NCBI GenBank assembly: GCA_016758965.1
Contig: JAEPRB010000013.1
Location: 306,357 to 370,356 of the forward strand
DNA: 64,000 nt
Reading direction: 5' to 3'
Source of the DNA: Circinella minor
Taxonomy: Eukaryota; Mucoromycota; Mucoromycetes; Mucorales; Lichtheimiaceae
In this document: piece after piece, positions 51,301 through 62,472 of the stretch
Numbering within the stretch: the first letter of the stretch is position 1
How the letters are laid out: every line of letters starts with the position of its first letter
Position numbers and translations under genes: made by a program
The notes under the pieces: generated by a model
The model's input: only the letters and a program-made list of their open reading frames with translations
What the model was told of the DNA's origin: nothing
Databases searched by the model: none

Positions 51301-52478
51301 TTTCATCAATTCGTCGACCTCAACAATTACCAGTACGATCACAAAATGCACGAATCTATGATCGACAAAGTACTTATGAAGCATTTGTAGATCCTACTAT
51401 GATTCAACAGCGACCTCCGTTACCGAAACTACATATTGATACAGGTGCTGGTAGTAGTAATAACAACGCTGGTAATGGTACCGGTGGTGGTGCTCATCAA
51501 GTTATGACAACTGTACGGGCACAATTGGAACAAGCCAATAGTTTATCATCTTCAACGCCACCTGATACAGGAATTAATAATCCAGGTATTCGTAATGCAC
51601 CATGGCAACCATCTTCTGAACCTCCAGCTGTAACCAATTATTATAAACGCGCTACTACAGGTGGAGCGGGGGGATTACAACGACAGGGAAGTGTGAATGG
51701 ACCTCGACCTGAAAGTGACATGCCACCTATGCCTGGTGAAGATTATGTTTTAAATAATAATTCACATCAACGGAAACAGTTTGATCAACAATCAGCACGT
51801 CGACATCAATCCGCTTATGTAGATATGGGAATTCATCAACAACAAGATTCACGGTCTCCTATTACATCGACTCTATCCGACGATAATATTATAAATAAAG
51901 ATAATATCAGTAATACCGGTGGTAGTAGTAATAGTGGCGGTCACTTTGGAGGCCGCGTATCAATACCATTCTTTGGTAAAAAGGATAAACAAAAACAGCA
52001 GCAAAAACCACCCCCGATGCCTCAACAACAAGTACAATTCAGTAATGATCAGCAACCTCAAAATCAACAACCGCAAAGTCAACAGCTCCAAAATCAACAA
52101 CCTCAAAGTCAACAGCTCCAAAACCAACAGCCTCAACAGTCTGGAATAAAATCTGAACGGCTATCTGATGGTTCACCGATTTTATATTATAGTAAGTATA
52201 CATATTCACATAAACTTTTGTTTCGTCAAGCGTCCATAATACAAAATTTACTGATCCAGTTTATATATCTACATATATATGTATGCGTTCTATTTATTAT
52301 AGCACGATCCATGTGGAGTTATAATGCAAAAATTCCACAAGAAATGTCATTTAATGCTGGTGATACGTTTGCAGTAGTTCATGAACAACCTGATGGATGG
52401 TGGGAAGCAGAATTATTAGATCCACAACGACCAGGAAGAGCACTCATACCAGGGAATTATATGGAAAAAATACAATAA
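48328..52478 (+). CDS. F-BAR and SH3 protein of the Cdc15/Imp2/Hof1 (PCH) family
   Basis: Ten exons (48328-48354, 48452-48543, 48668-48887, 49001-49063, 49142-49240, 49311-49356, 49474-49609, 49700-49839, 49981-52191, 52303-52478) give 1069 residues. The F-BAR domain (1-275) opens MARFADCFWDENDKGVEVII and continues with RAQIEEEYGEKLLKLSQM and EREYKRSVDVFNDVTEKWI. A disordered region of about 730 residues, rich in S, P, T, N and Q, follows, with an ESEDEFPPLARRKPKEEKW motif and a QNQQPQSQQ repeat. The C-terminus is one SH3 domain: ALYDY-like MWSYNAKIPQEMSFNAGD, then EQPDGWWEAELLD and IPGNYMEKI. Such proteins scaffold the cytokinetic ring and septum. The last intron (111 nt) is stop-free and in frame, so an isoform retaining it is possible. 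Confidence 0.9.
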
Positions 52479-52724
52479 CCTTTAATTTATTTTATCTACT
52501 TTTGTATTGCTATTATTACTATTACTATTGTTATTATTATTATTGTTATTATTAATACACTATTACATTATTATTATTATTGACATAAACAAAACATCAT
52601 CCATTAATATATTCATTACTACAAATAACAGTATTTTGTTCTCTTTCATTCAAAATATAAAACACTATAATATTTTTATTATTGCAAGAATAAAGAATAA
52701 AAACTGTGAGTGATCTAGTGAGAT

Positions 52725-52748
52725 TTTAGACTTTAGACTTTAGACTTT
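52725..52748. repeat. TTTAGAC tandem repeat
   Basis: Three perfect heptamers plus a partial fourth. Confidence 0.9.
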
Positions 52749-54960
52749 GGTACCTTTTTCCTTTTTTTCTTTGTTCGGAACAGATAGTGTTATTTACATT
52801 AACAAAACCGGAAGTTTTTACCTTGAAACCTGTTCCTTATTGATTGTACATTTAACCCTAGAAATTCTTTTGCCTCCCTTTCTTCTTTATATCTATTATT
52901 CCTTGACAGAATTTCTTTTCCGCTTTATTACCTTCTTTTTTTTATCACTTATTTTAAACTACGTACTCGATCCGTAAACGTGGCATACAGTGAATGTTTT
53001 ATTTTATAGCTTTATTATTCTTAAAAGATCCGAACTAAATGCGGAATTTCTTTTCAGTTACCATAAGACCGCCATATGCACGGACCTCCTGCAGAGTGTT
53101 TCACAGCATTACATGGCATAAAAATTCTTAGTTTCAAAATACTCGAAAGGACCCTTTACTGTGAATCTACCACAGTAAACAACTAGGGGTTAGATAGTGT
53201 ATATATGAGGTTGCCTGTTTGGTACTTTAAATTGACTATTATGACTTCAGACTCTTATAAATTAAAATTCGACGGCATCCTCTTTCTTTCCGACGTAACC
53301 AACACCTTTCTTTTATCATTAAACAAGAAAAAGTAAATCGTCTTTTTCTAACACTTCATTTAGCCTTCTCTTTATTGTTTCATGTCTCTATTTTTCTTTC
53401 TACGTTATTTTTACTTGGTCGTTTATTTTAATATCAGCATTTTCTTTTTGAAGGCAAAATGTGCGTCTATTTTACTGTGATATTCTCTTTAACGTTTTAT
53501 AACTCTAATTTTATTCTGTATTCTTCTTATAACTATTTGAATCGCCTTTTTTTTTTTTTATAGAAAATGTTAATTTATCATACGTACTTTGATAGCAATG
53601 TATTTTATTTCTTGCAAGTAATTTGCCCCGGAACTTGTCGTTTCCTGGTTTCATTTTTACTATGCATTCTTTTTACTTTTTTAAATTTTCTAATTTAATT
53701 AATCAAAGTGGTAATTAAGTGCGAGAAAAAGAAAACAGGGTTTGCATTTCCTTTTTCATTCCTACGTTTTTGTCACTTGTCTTCACAGCACATTGTTGCC
53801 TAGTGATAAAAGAGCGAAACGACGAAGCAAGAAAAAAGACCAAAGTGTCGGTTTGCTTCTGTATTTCCCAGGGAGAAATTCTTGGGTATCAAAAATACAT
53901 ATGAAAGTCCTTGTCGTTGACTACTATTGAATTCACCATTCGCAACCACGTAAATTGAGCATTAACCGAAATGTAAATTGTCCGCTTCCCGGGACGTAAT
54001 TTGCTACCAAGCCGGGCGGAGAAAAGAGAAAGAGGAAGAGGACGACACTGGAAGGATGAAGAAACATAACTGCTAATGAGCGTACTTCAAAAATATATAA
54101 ATTTTACTCTCGCATGGGACAAGTCACCGCGGATTGGAAAATATATTATTTGTTTTATATTTTATAATATATAGATACGATTTACAAGACAACGAAAAAA
54201 CTGTATTTTGGTTGAGGGTAAGGATAAAAAGACATTTTGTAGAACGAAAAACTGGAGGGGAAGCAATACAGCTTTCCTTGATTCAGTGCCCATGGTATAA
54301 TTAATTGGGAGCATACGTAATACAGCGACACGATTAATGTCTAGAACGTTGGGTACTAAACGAATGTTAGTGTAGTAACAGGTCGATCATATACTAGAAT
54401 TTATGTTTTTATCTGTTTGAGAGATAATTTTTTATTTTTATATTTGTTTATGTGTTTATATGTTTATAACTAATATATGTACAGCTATCAACCATAAATA
54501 GATGTAATGGAAAAAAGCTGTAATCCAGCAATCCAGCAAGTCAACCGTCTACCTTCGTTTGTTCAAAGCTCTTGGATAGGATTACTAGTAAGGTAGGTTA
54601 AATATTCCGATTTATAGGGTTGACTTTGACAAATTTTTATATATACGTACCTTGTTTTATACGTATCAACTTTCATGCAGTTATCTTTTTCTTTTTCTTA
54701 CTAAAACTTGTTCTAGTTGTATATTATGTAAAATATCCTTCCAACGAATTTATTTTCTTTGAATTGGGTTTGATTGGAAGTTAAGGCAGTTATACGCCGC
54801 TATGAAATATATATATAATAAATTGCTGTTACAGCATTAATGATACTGAACAATAAAATATAAAAGTTCCGAGCCGATAGATCAGCCAAAAAAAAGATGA
54901 TTTAATAAATGAATAATTAAGTTGTGACATTATTATGTATTTACAAGATGCAAAATAACA

Positions 54961-54987
54961 GAGAAATTAAGAGAAATTAAGAGAAAT
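54961..54987. repeat. GAGAAATTAA tandem repeat
   Basis: About 2.7 copies of a ten-base unit. Confidence 0.85.
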
Positions 54988-55095
54988 GAGGTGGTAGTAA
55001 TAATAGTAATAATACATAATTGAGTATGATGTGAGAAAGGAGGAGCCTTTGTTTTTTTTTAGCTCTTTTGATTTTTAAATATAGTAATAAAATTA

Positions 55096-56870
55096 TCACG
55101 TTACAGACATGGGTATCTCTGATTTTCTCGTTCGTTGATTACTTAAAAAACGACCACGAAGTACAATAAAGGCTACAAATACCATAAATAAAGTACCCAA
55201 AATCAATTCAATTGTCCATACGATATGAGCAGTCTGTGCATCGCTATGTTCTTGACTTATAAATTCTTCCATAGCTGATTTGTGTTCATGTAATAACTTC
55301 AACGGATGGGTTGATTTTTTCCAATCAGGCTTAAAAGGTGGTCCATCTTTTGCATAATCCCATTTCCCACCTTCCATGCATGATTTATCTACTAGTATTA
55401 AACTATCGTCTATAGCTGGTGTTATTCCTTCTGCTTTAGCTGTTGTATCATTTTGACGAGCCTGCCACCAAGGTAATATACCACGGCATATAGAGCACCA
55501 ACTACTACGTATATTATGATAAGATGGATCACTCCAATTATTAACAAAATCTGGATCGAGTCTTTCACGTGCTGGTATATCCAATGCATTTTTTCGAAAT
55601 GACAAATGCTCTAAATAAGCCGAATCATTTGAATCAAGATAATTGATATAATCTGCTAAATCTCTTGGATCTGGAAAAGCATCCATTCGAATCACTGAGT
55701 TTTTATCTGGAATAAATCCTTGATATGAATTGGGACCATCCACGATAGGAACCGTAGAAACAGAAAATGTGTCAAATAACTTCTCAGTTACTATAAATAA
55801 CATACATATATTTAAAGATCAAATTTGAATTGAGTTTAAGTTTGAGTTTGAGTTGAGTTATTACTGTTATTTTATAATCTCCCCTCTCTTTGTTTATTGT
55901 ACAAACACACCAATCATCCCCATCATCCTCTGACGAAAAAAAAATTGTTTGGTACAAACCATAATCATCACAATTCGCATTTTCAATGGCTAAATAAAAT
56001 TTGTATTCACTCATCAATTGCATTCGATCTTTGCCTTTTGGAAATTTTTGACTCCTTAAACAATCTCCATAACTATCGATATCAATATATTTCATCAGTT
56101 GTTCAACATAATGTTGTCGACCACTCGTAGCATCACAATTACGCGCAATCCAAACAATAGGAGCTTTGTGTTTCTTTTTTTGAAGGGTCATAAAATTCAT
56201 AGGTAAAGGGCGATTTGCCACATCCATAATAGCAGGAGAATAATAAGAGAATAAGAATGCACTTTTGAGATGATAGGATGCTAAATAATCAAACACCTTC
56301 ATTTTTTCTGAGTCCATACGGAACGGAGCTGTATGAGGTGATTCTTGTGTTTCTAATATCCATGGTTGATTCTTTTTACCTAATAAATTATTGTAACACT
56401 AAATAGTTAGTATATCGATAAATTCATTGTTGGTTTTCTAACTTTATAATAGCAATAATAATTAAAGCAGGAAGTTAGAGTTATAGTAATAATAACTTAC
56501 GTTCAGGTACTTGGGAAGGATAATAGTCGGCCGCATGAAATACAATAGCAGCGGCAGTGTCATTATGTTCAAGAGATGGAGTAATGGTACACCAATTCTC
56601 GAGAGATTCCACTTTGTAGTCATTAGGGACAGGACAATCATCGTTACTGAATATTTTATCGTTGCCTGGTTTTTATTTTCGGTTTCCACCGCATTGAAAA
56701 AGGTTATTTTAGCTTTATATAGTTCCCCCACTTCTCTCTTTTTTATTATTATATTTGAGTTTGCCTCGCATATTTGTTTGGATAAAGGGACACATACCAT
56801 CAAACATGATACTATTGAACCATCGTGTCCAAAACACAATGTGCATTGGAGACAAGGTGGAGGTTGCCAT
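55096..56870 (-). CDS. GT10 fucosyltransferase-like glycosyltransferase with C-terminal TM
   Basis: Four exons (56870-56798, 56665-56501, 56379-55960, 55790-55096) give 450 residues if ATG 56870 (context GCCATGG) is used. Blocks typical of alpha-1,3-fucosyltransferases: MHIVFWTRWFN at the start; PWILETQESPHTAP; FYLAIENANCDDYVTEKLFD, the GDP-fucose-binding motif; then VPIVDGPNSYQGFIPDKNSV. The exon 3/4 junction falls inside DDY|VTEK, which confirms the splice. Unlike animal enzymes, a hydrophobic helix lies near the C-terminus (WTIELILGTLFMVFVAFIVL) before a short basic tail. No signal peptide precedes the catalytic part in this model; a hydrophobic ORF just upstream (57071-56913) is in the same frame but separated by a TAA. 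The donor is expected to be GDP-fucose in the Golgi; the acceptor is unknown. Confidence 0.82.
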
Positions 56871-57786
56871 GGCGACGACGACAACGACAATGTCGAAAGG
56901 GAAAGGAAAGAGTTATAAAAAAATAACGGAGCTCCTGAATGCAAGTTTCCTAATATATCCTACCTTGGCATTTTTTTTTAGATCCGGTGCATAGTGCGAG
57001 AGATACGAAAAAAAAGTTAGTAAAGATATCCATGCTATAGAGATAGAGACCGCAAAAACCCCGCGAATCATGTCAATATAAAAAGATGTGTTATGCATAT
57101 ACGCAAAACAACAAGTGGTTTTTTTTTTTTAGAAAAGTGACCAATTGCGTTATTATCCACTTTATAAATAAGGGGAGAAAGTAATTGACAGTGTTATATG
57201 TTACTCAGTAATAAATCATATCTATGCTTTAAGTTGATTTAAACCACTTATTGGTACTATATCACATAGACATTCTTAAGAGTTATATATAATTTTTAAC
57301 AAAGAAAGATATTGAAGGAAGAGAAATAAAGAAACAAAAGGTATTTTTTTTTACTCTCATCGATGTTTAGGAGATTTCAAAATTTATGGTCACAAGAATT
57401 GAACTGGCTGCGCGCAACAATTTTATTTTTCCTTCAGTCTAACTTTCTCTCCTCCCTCTTTTCCTTTTCCACATCGTCGTTATACGCGTGGGTATTGTTG
57501 TTTTTCGCGATACATTCATATTACTTTTTTTCTATACCCTTTTATAATTCATTGAAACATTTTAAAATAAATTGACCACTTGATACCTTTAGAAATATAA
57601 TAGAATAAGAAAACCGTCTTTTTTTCTACGCGTTCTCTGTCTTCAATAGCCACCCTTCCCTTCAATTCCCCTGTTCTTTTTTTTCTTAATATTTTTTCAC
57701 TCTTCTTTTTTTATCCTCACCATACCCTGGCAGCAAAAAATTCAAGCTTTATATTAAAACAAAAAAAAAAAAAAGATAAAGAAATA
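56871..57786. promoter_or_regulatory. Divergent promoter region between GT10 and armadillo genes
   Basis: Apart from the hydrophobic ORF at 56913-57071 it holds no gene. The last 150 bp before 57787 are pyrimidine-rich, as in other leaders in this window. Confidence 0.5.
56913..57071 (-). other. Hydrophobic ORF upstream of the GT10 gene (lost signal anchor?)
   Basis: ATG 57071 opens MIRGVFAVSISIAWISLLTF..., a typical signal-anchor followed by APDLKKNAK and a GTAGGA donor-like site. It is in the same frame as the GT10 coding start 43 bp downstream, but a TAA (56915-56913) intervenes. No AG acceptor lies between that stop and the GT10 ATG, so I cannot splice the two. Confidence 0.35.
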
Positions 57787-60580
57787 ATGACAACAGAAGA
57801 CGAATTCGATCCTGAAGATATTCTTTTTGAAATCAATCGTAAACTTGCCAATGTGTCGATTACACATCTTACCTTTGATAGCGAACATGATACTGTTGAT
57901 AAATCCAACGTATGTACTATATATAACTTATATATTTTTTTTGTTAATGATAATGGAGAATATACGTATACACACACATATATATATATATCTCCCCCCC
58001 TCCCACCACAATACACACAGACACACACACCAATATAAAAATATACCCAGCATATATATTATTATAAACCGGAGTTCCAGTGACAACTGATTATGCATAT
58101 AAGTAGTTGCCAGAGATCAAGTATTATCTTTGTTCTTCACAGCCAAATGAACGTGAATGTTTCCAAAGTGTACAGATGTTACGAAAGTATTTAACCCAAG
58201 GTAAAAAATAATAATATATTGTTTTCATTTTTCATATAACCATGTTATGATACTATTACTATTGAGTGGATAAGGAAGGGAGAAATGATTGAATTATAAA
58301 AAAAACTGATTATTACTATTATTACTGTTACAATATAGCACATAGCTCAAATACATGTGTGGATGATATTCTTAGTTTGGGAGTATTACCACGATTACGT
58401 GAACTTTTAGTTCTTCATGACCAACATGATATTCAGGTAATAATAAGGAGATCTTAATCATTTACTATTATTTTTAAAACTAAAGAAATGTAACTTATAA
58501 TTATGGATGATTAATTTATTTTTTAGTTTGAAGCAGCCTGGATTGTCACAAATATTGCGGTAATAATTTTTTATTTTATTTTCATTTCATAATGTTTACA
58601 ACAGTAATTATTTCTTTGTGTGACCCAGTATGAGATGTTTGCGTGTATGTCAATATCTGATGATGATGATGATGATGATGATTTATAATACTATTATATA
58701 GGCCGGCACTTCGAAACAGACCGAAATGCTCGTAAATGCTGATTTTATTATCGGCTTACTTGAATGTTTACATTCACAACAAACAACTATTAATGTCAAA
58801 ACCCAGGTAAACAACTATATATCAATATGCCACTTGAAATAAATACACATAAGCAGAAAAAGAGAGAGAATATTTATTAATTAACTAATTTATCTATTTA
58901 CATTACTTTTACCATGTATTTATAAGGCTGCATGGGCATTGTCTAACTTTGCAGGTGAATCGCCTCAGTTACGACAATTATTAATTCAAAATGATGCTCT
59001 TGGCGCTGTGGCTCAAGTTTTACTGGATCTAACCACTAAAGCTAAAGAAGATGCTCGTGAATATGGTTGTTACGGTGATACAACAACTATTTTTGATGAT
59101 GAAATGTTAACAGATATTAAAGCCTTAACTTGGACAATATCGAATATGAGTCGAGGAGGGTTTTATACAGCAGACTATTGGTCAAAGGTATGTTTTGAAT
59201 ATATGTATATATGTATGTGTATGTCCGTGTGTATATAGAATAATTTATAAAGGATATATAAATTTTCTTTTAAATTATAGTATTTAGTAGCTTTTGATGC
59301 ACTTTCACAATGTATTCTCTTCGACCATTCCGATCTTTGGATTGATGGAGGGTAAAGTTATTTATATGTATATGTATATATCTGTGGGCGTGCGTGTGTG
59401 TGTTGCTGTGAGATTCTTTCCGAACGACAAAAAGAAGGACAAATAAGCTTATATATACATATATTTCAACAATCTATTAATTATCTATGTTAATATTATA
59501 TAGATGGGGCCTTTCACGCATTTTGCATAATATGCATGGTGTTACACCATTTTATGAAAACTTTACATTCTCACCACGATTGCCTTCACGACTTGCCGAT
59601 CTTCTATATGAAAGTGGAAGATCTATTATCATTCCTATATTGCGTACTTTAATCAACATTACATCATTACCTGATACACATTGCATGAAATTGATTGACA
59701 AGCATTTGGTCCGAAACTTATTATCATATATGTCACCCGAGATAGAAACCAGTGTACGACGAGATACTTATTTGGTCATTGCAAATTTGGCGGCATGTAA
59801 CGAAGACTTTGTAGAAAAAAGTATGCTTGTTGAACCTCATTTAATTCATCATGTACGAGAGCATATATGTGTACCAGGACACACGTATATAGCTACTACT
59901 AGTGAATGGACCATAACAAGCAAACGTAAAGCTGCTACAATGCCGGAAGAGTGGAAGATTACAACAGACGCATTATGGATCATTTGTAATTTCTTAACTG
60001 CATGTAGTGAAGAAGGAGTTATGTAAGGCTTTATTATTTTTTATACATTTACCAAAAAAAAAAGAAAGATTACTGATTTATAAAAAAAAAATATCAATGA
60101 TAACAATGGATGTTGACGGGTGGATATTTATAATAATATAGTACATTATTGAATGAATTTCCCGAACTGCCTCGTTCCTTATTGAAACTTTTACATTATG
60201 ATCGATATTCATTACCTGTTCAAGTTGCCAACAAAACTTTGGATGCCATGATTCAACTTATAGAAAAAGCTGGAAAACATCATGGTAACGATTGGTATGT
60301 TGATTCATGGAAATCTCTTGGAGTGGAACGAACCATTGAGCAATTGATGGAAGTCCATCCTACCTCAAGAAACTTGATCGATAGTTGTAATGAATTAATT
60401 GGATTGGTTGCATCTTCAATAACCACTACAAAAACAAGTGCTGGAGGTGGCATGGCAGCTGCATTTGGATTAAATATTCCCCGCAAGAATGCAAGTGCAA
60501 GTAAACGAAGAATCTTGCATGGATTTGAAGATGGTGATGTTCGATTAATTGAAAATGCTGTTGGAAAACTTAGTATCTGA
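57787..60580 (+). CDS. Importin-alpha-like armadillo-repeat protein lacking an IBB segment
   Basis: Nine exons (57787-57909, 58143-58200, 58339-58436, 58528-58560, 58702-58806, 58927-59187, 59281-59351, 59504-60022, 60142-60580) give 568 residues. Successive ARM repeats carry the importin-alpha cargo-groove W..N pattern: FEAAWIVTNIAAGTS, AAWALSNFAGESPQ, ALTWTISNMSRGG. It becomes degenerate later (GGWGLSRILHN, LRTLINITSLPD, DALWIICNFL). The N-terminus (MTTEDEFDPEDILFEINRK) is acidic, with no basic importin-beta-binding helix, and the acidic C-terminal patch of importin-alpha is missing. It therefore may bind NLS-like peptides without being regulated or transported by importin-beta. It is a divergent paralogue, not the housekeeping importin alpha. 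Other armadillo adaptors remain possible. Confidence 0.8.
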
Positions 60581-61428
60581 TCATTGCAACGACCGACGAA
60601 AAAGAAAAAAATTATATAGCCACGAACACAGATATATACATACACACACACACATATATATATATATGCTTTATTTCCATTTTATATACATATACAGATA
60701 CGCGAAAAAAAAAAGTACAAAAGAAAAAATAGCAGTTAATTAATTAATAATTATAATGAGGGTTGAGGAAAAAAGACAGAGTTACATATATATATATATA
60801 TTTGTGTACATGATCTGGGGTACTCAATGAATTACATTTGGAGTGAAGAACACTCTTATCATACTAGTCGTTGCTATGGCAGATTGCTCGTTACACCTAT
60901 ATAATTACTTTTAATCTTTCTGTTAACATAAGACACAACTGAGCTCATCATGAAAGCCCGGTATTTAAGAATATATACATTAATAAAGATATACTGGCGA
61001 GTTTTTTTTTTCAATGAATGGATATATAAATTTAAAGAGTAAAAGGAAAACCGTATTTTTCAAACGTTAGATATAAGTATAAGTGAATATACCCTTTTTC
61101 AAGGCATATTTATCAAATACAATAAGTCTTAAAATAACTAGACATTATTTAAGTTTTGTAACCATTAGTGATGCTATTCTTGTAAAAATCGTAAGAATTT
61201 GTCAACTTACTATACATCGTTATGCACACACATCATTTAATGTATATATTCAAGATGGCATGAGAATATTGCACAGCAACATATATATGTGTTAACTTAG
61301 CTATAAGTATTAACGATTTTAATACTTCGCACCATAGCAAAAGGGATAAGATTTCCCACCTTCTTTCCTAATTTATGCAAATTTATCTTTTTTTTTCTAT
61401 GTCAACTAAAAACTATATGATAATGGAT
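60581..61428. other. Gene-free region after the armadillo gene
   Basis: Short AT and CA microsatellites (about 60640-60668 and 60787-60801). No gene. Confidence 0.6.
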
Positions 61429-62348
61429 CCCACTAAAAATCGTGTAGTCCCCCCATCGTGTAGTTCAAGTCACACTGCCAATTATGGTCATCATCGTGTA
61501 CCTTTCATCCCAATGATCGTGTAGCAGTCACGCTATATGATCCATACTACACGATCGTCGAATGCACTTTGAAAATTGTAAAGAATAAAATGATGAAGAA
61601 TGCAATTTGGTTGTTAAATTCACTGAATATTTTTATCTACTACGATAGGAGAGCTTTTAATAATAGGTAAATCTACTTGAATCATTCGTGATGATTGCAA
61701 TACCTAATCTTCGAAAATAATTGATCGCTGCTGTTGTTTTGAAGTGGTTCCTTCTCAACTTGTTGGATGTGTCAGTGCAAAGGTTTGATACTATTATGAT
61801 AATATTGAATATTATAATTCAATATTATGTTGTCTGAACATCTTAGTATGAACATTAAATTGTCAGGAAAAAAATAATAATGTAGTATTTTGGTCGGGTA
61901 AGTTAGATTAAGACGCCATGTCGAAGGACTCTGAAGCACGTTTGTAGCGAATAGGTTGATGTGTAGATGTTGAACATATTTGCTTTGATGTTTGTTCCAT
62001 AAAGTAAATGACTAAATAAACTTGTAAAACCCTTGAGGAGGTTCGTATAACTGGTTCATCGAATTATGAAAGATACGACTCATTTCATTCAATGCATCAC
62101 GATAAGTCCTAATTTCTTTAACTCGAAAATATGCAACAAGACATTATTTGTAAAATGTCTTCAAACATTCCTCATTGCCCACTCAATGACAAGATTTAAA
62201 AATAAAGTACACGATCAAAATGTGAGGTACACGATCAAAAAAAAAGATACATTATCAAGCATGTTTTATTTTCAAGGCGGCGGATATAATATTATAGTGT
62301 GACTTGAATTACACGATGGGGGGACTAACTTACACGATTTTTCTGGGG
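61429..62348. mobile_element. Inverted-repeat element rich in CGTGTA motifs, with decayed interior
   Basis: The left arm (61429-61476) and right arm (62296-62348) are inverted copies of about 48-53 bases. Both hold AAAAATCGTGTA, GTCCCCCCATCGTGTA and TTCAAGTCACACT; the right arm has four extra bases. More CGTGTA/TACACG copies lie just inside: about 61495, 61517 and 61546 on the left and 62208 and 62227 on the right, nine in all. The interior on the minus strand has coding-like scraps (RDALNEMSRIFHNSMNQLYE, then a stop) in shifted frames. Many subterminal motif copies are typical of DNA transposons. I cannot assign the superfamily; no target duplication is evident. Confidence 0.65.
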
Positions 62349-62472
62349 ACTCGTTCGTTTTATTTTTTTGGCATGAAGACACAAAAACTCAGACCTCCCA
62401 TTAAAACCAGTGGGGTAAGTTCACCTATTCCACTTCATTTTCACTCTTTACTATTTACACTAACACCTACCA

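Larger units (their letters stand above)
52479..55095. other. 2.6 kb gene-free region between convergent genes
   Basis: Starts with ATT-rich DNA (52510-52580). It includes the TTTAGAC tandem repeat (52725-52748) and a GAGAAATTAA tandem repeat (54961-54987). No supported gene; the small frames at 53719-53930 lack domains. Confidence 0.55.

Noticed and set aside
52725..52748. TTTAGAC repeats considered as interstitial telomere sequence
   Set aside because: The fungal telomere unit is usually TTAGGG; the heptamer differs and only three copies occur.
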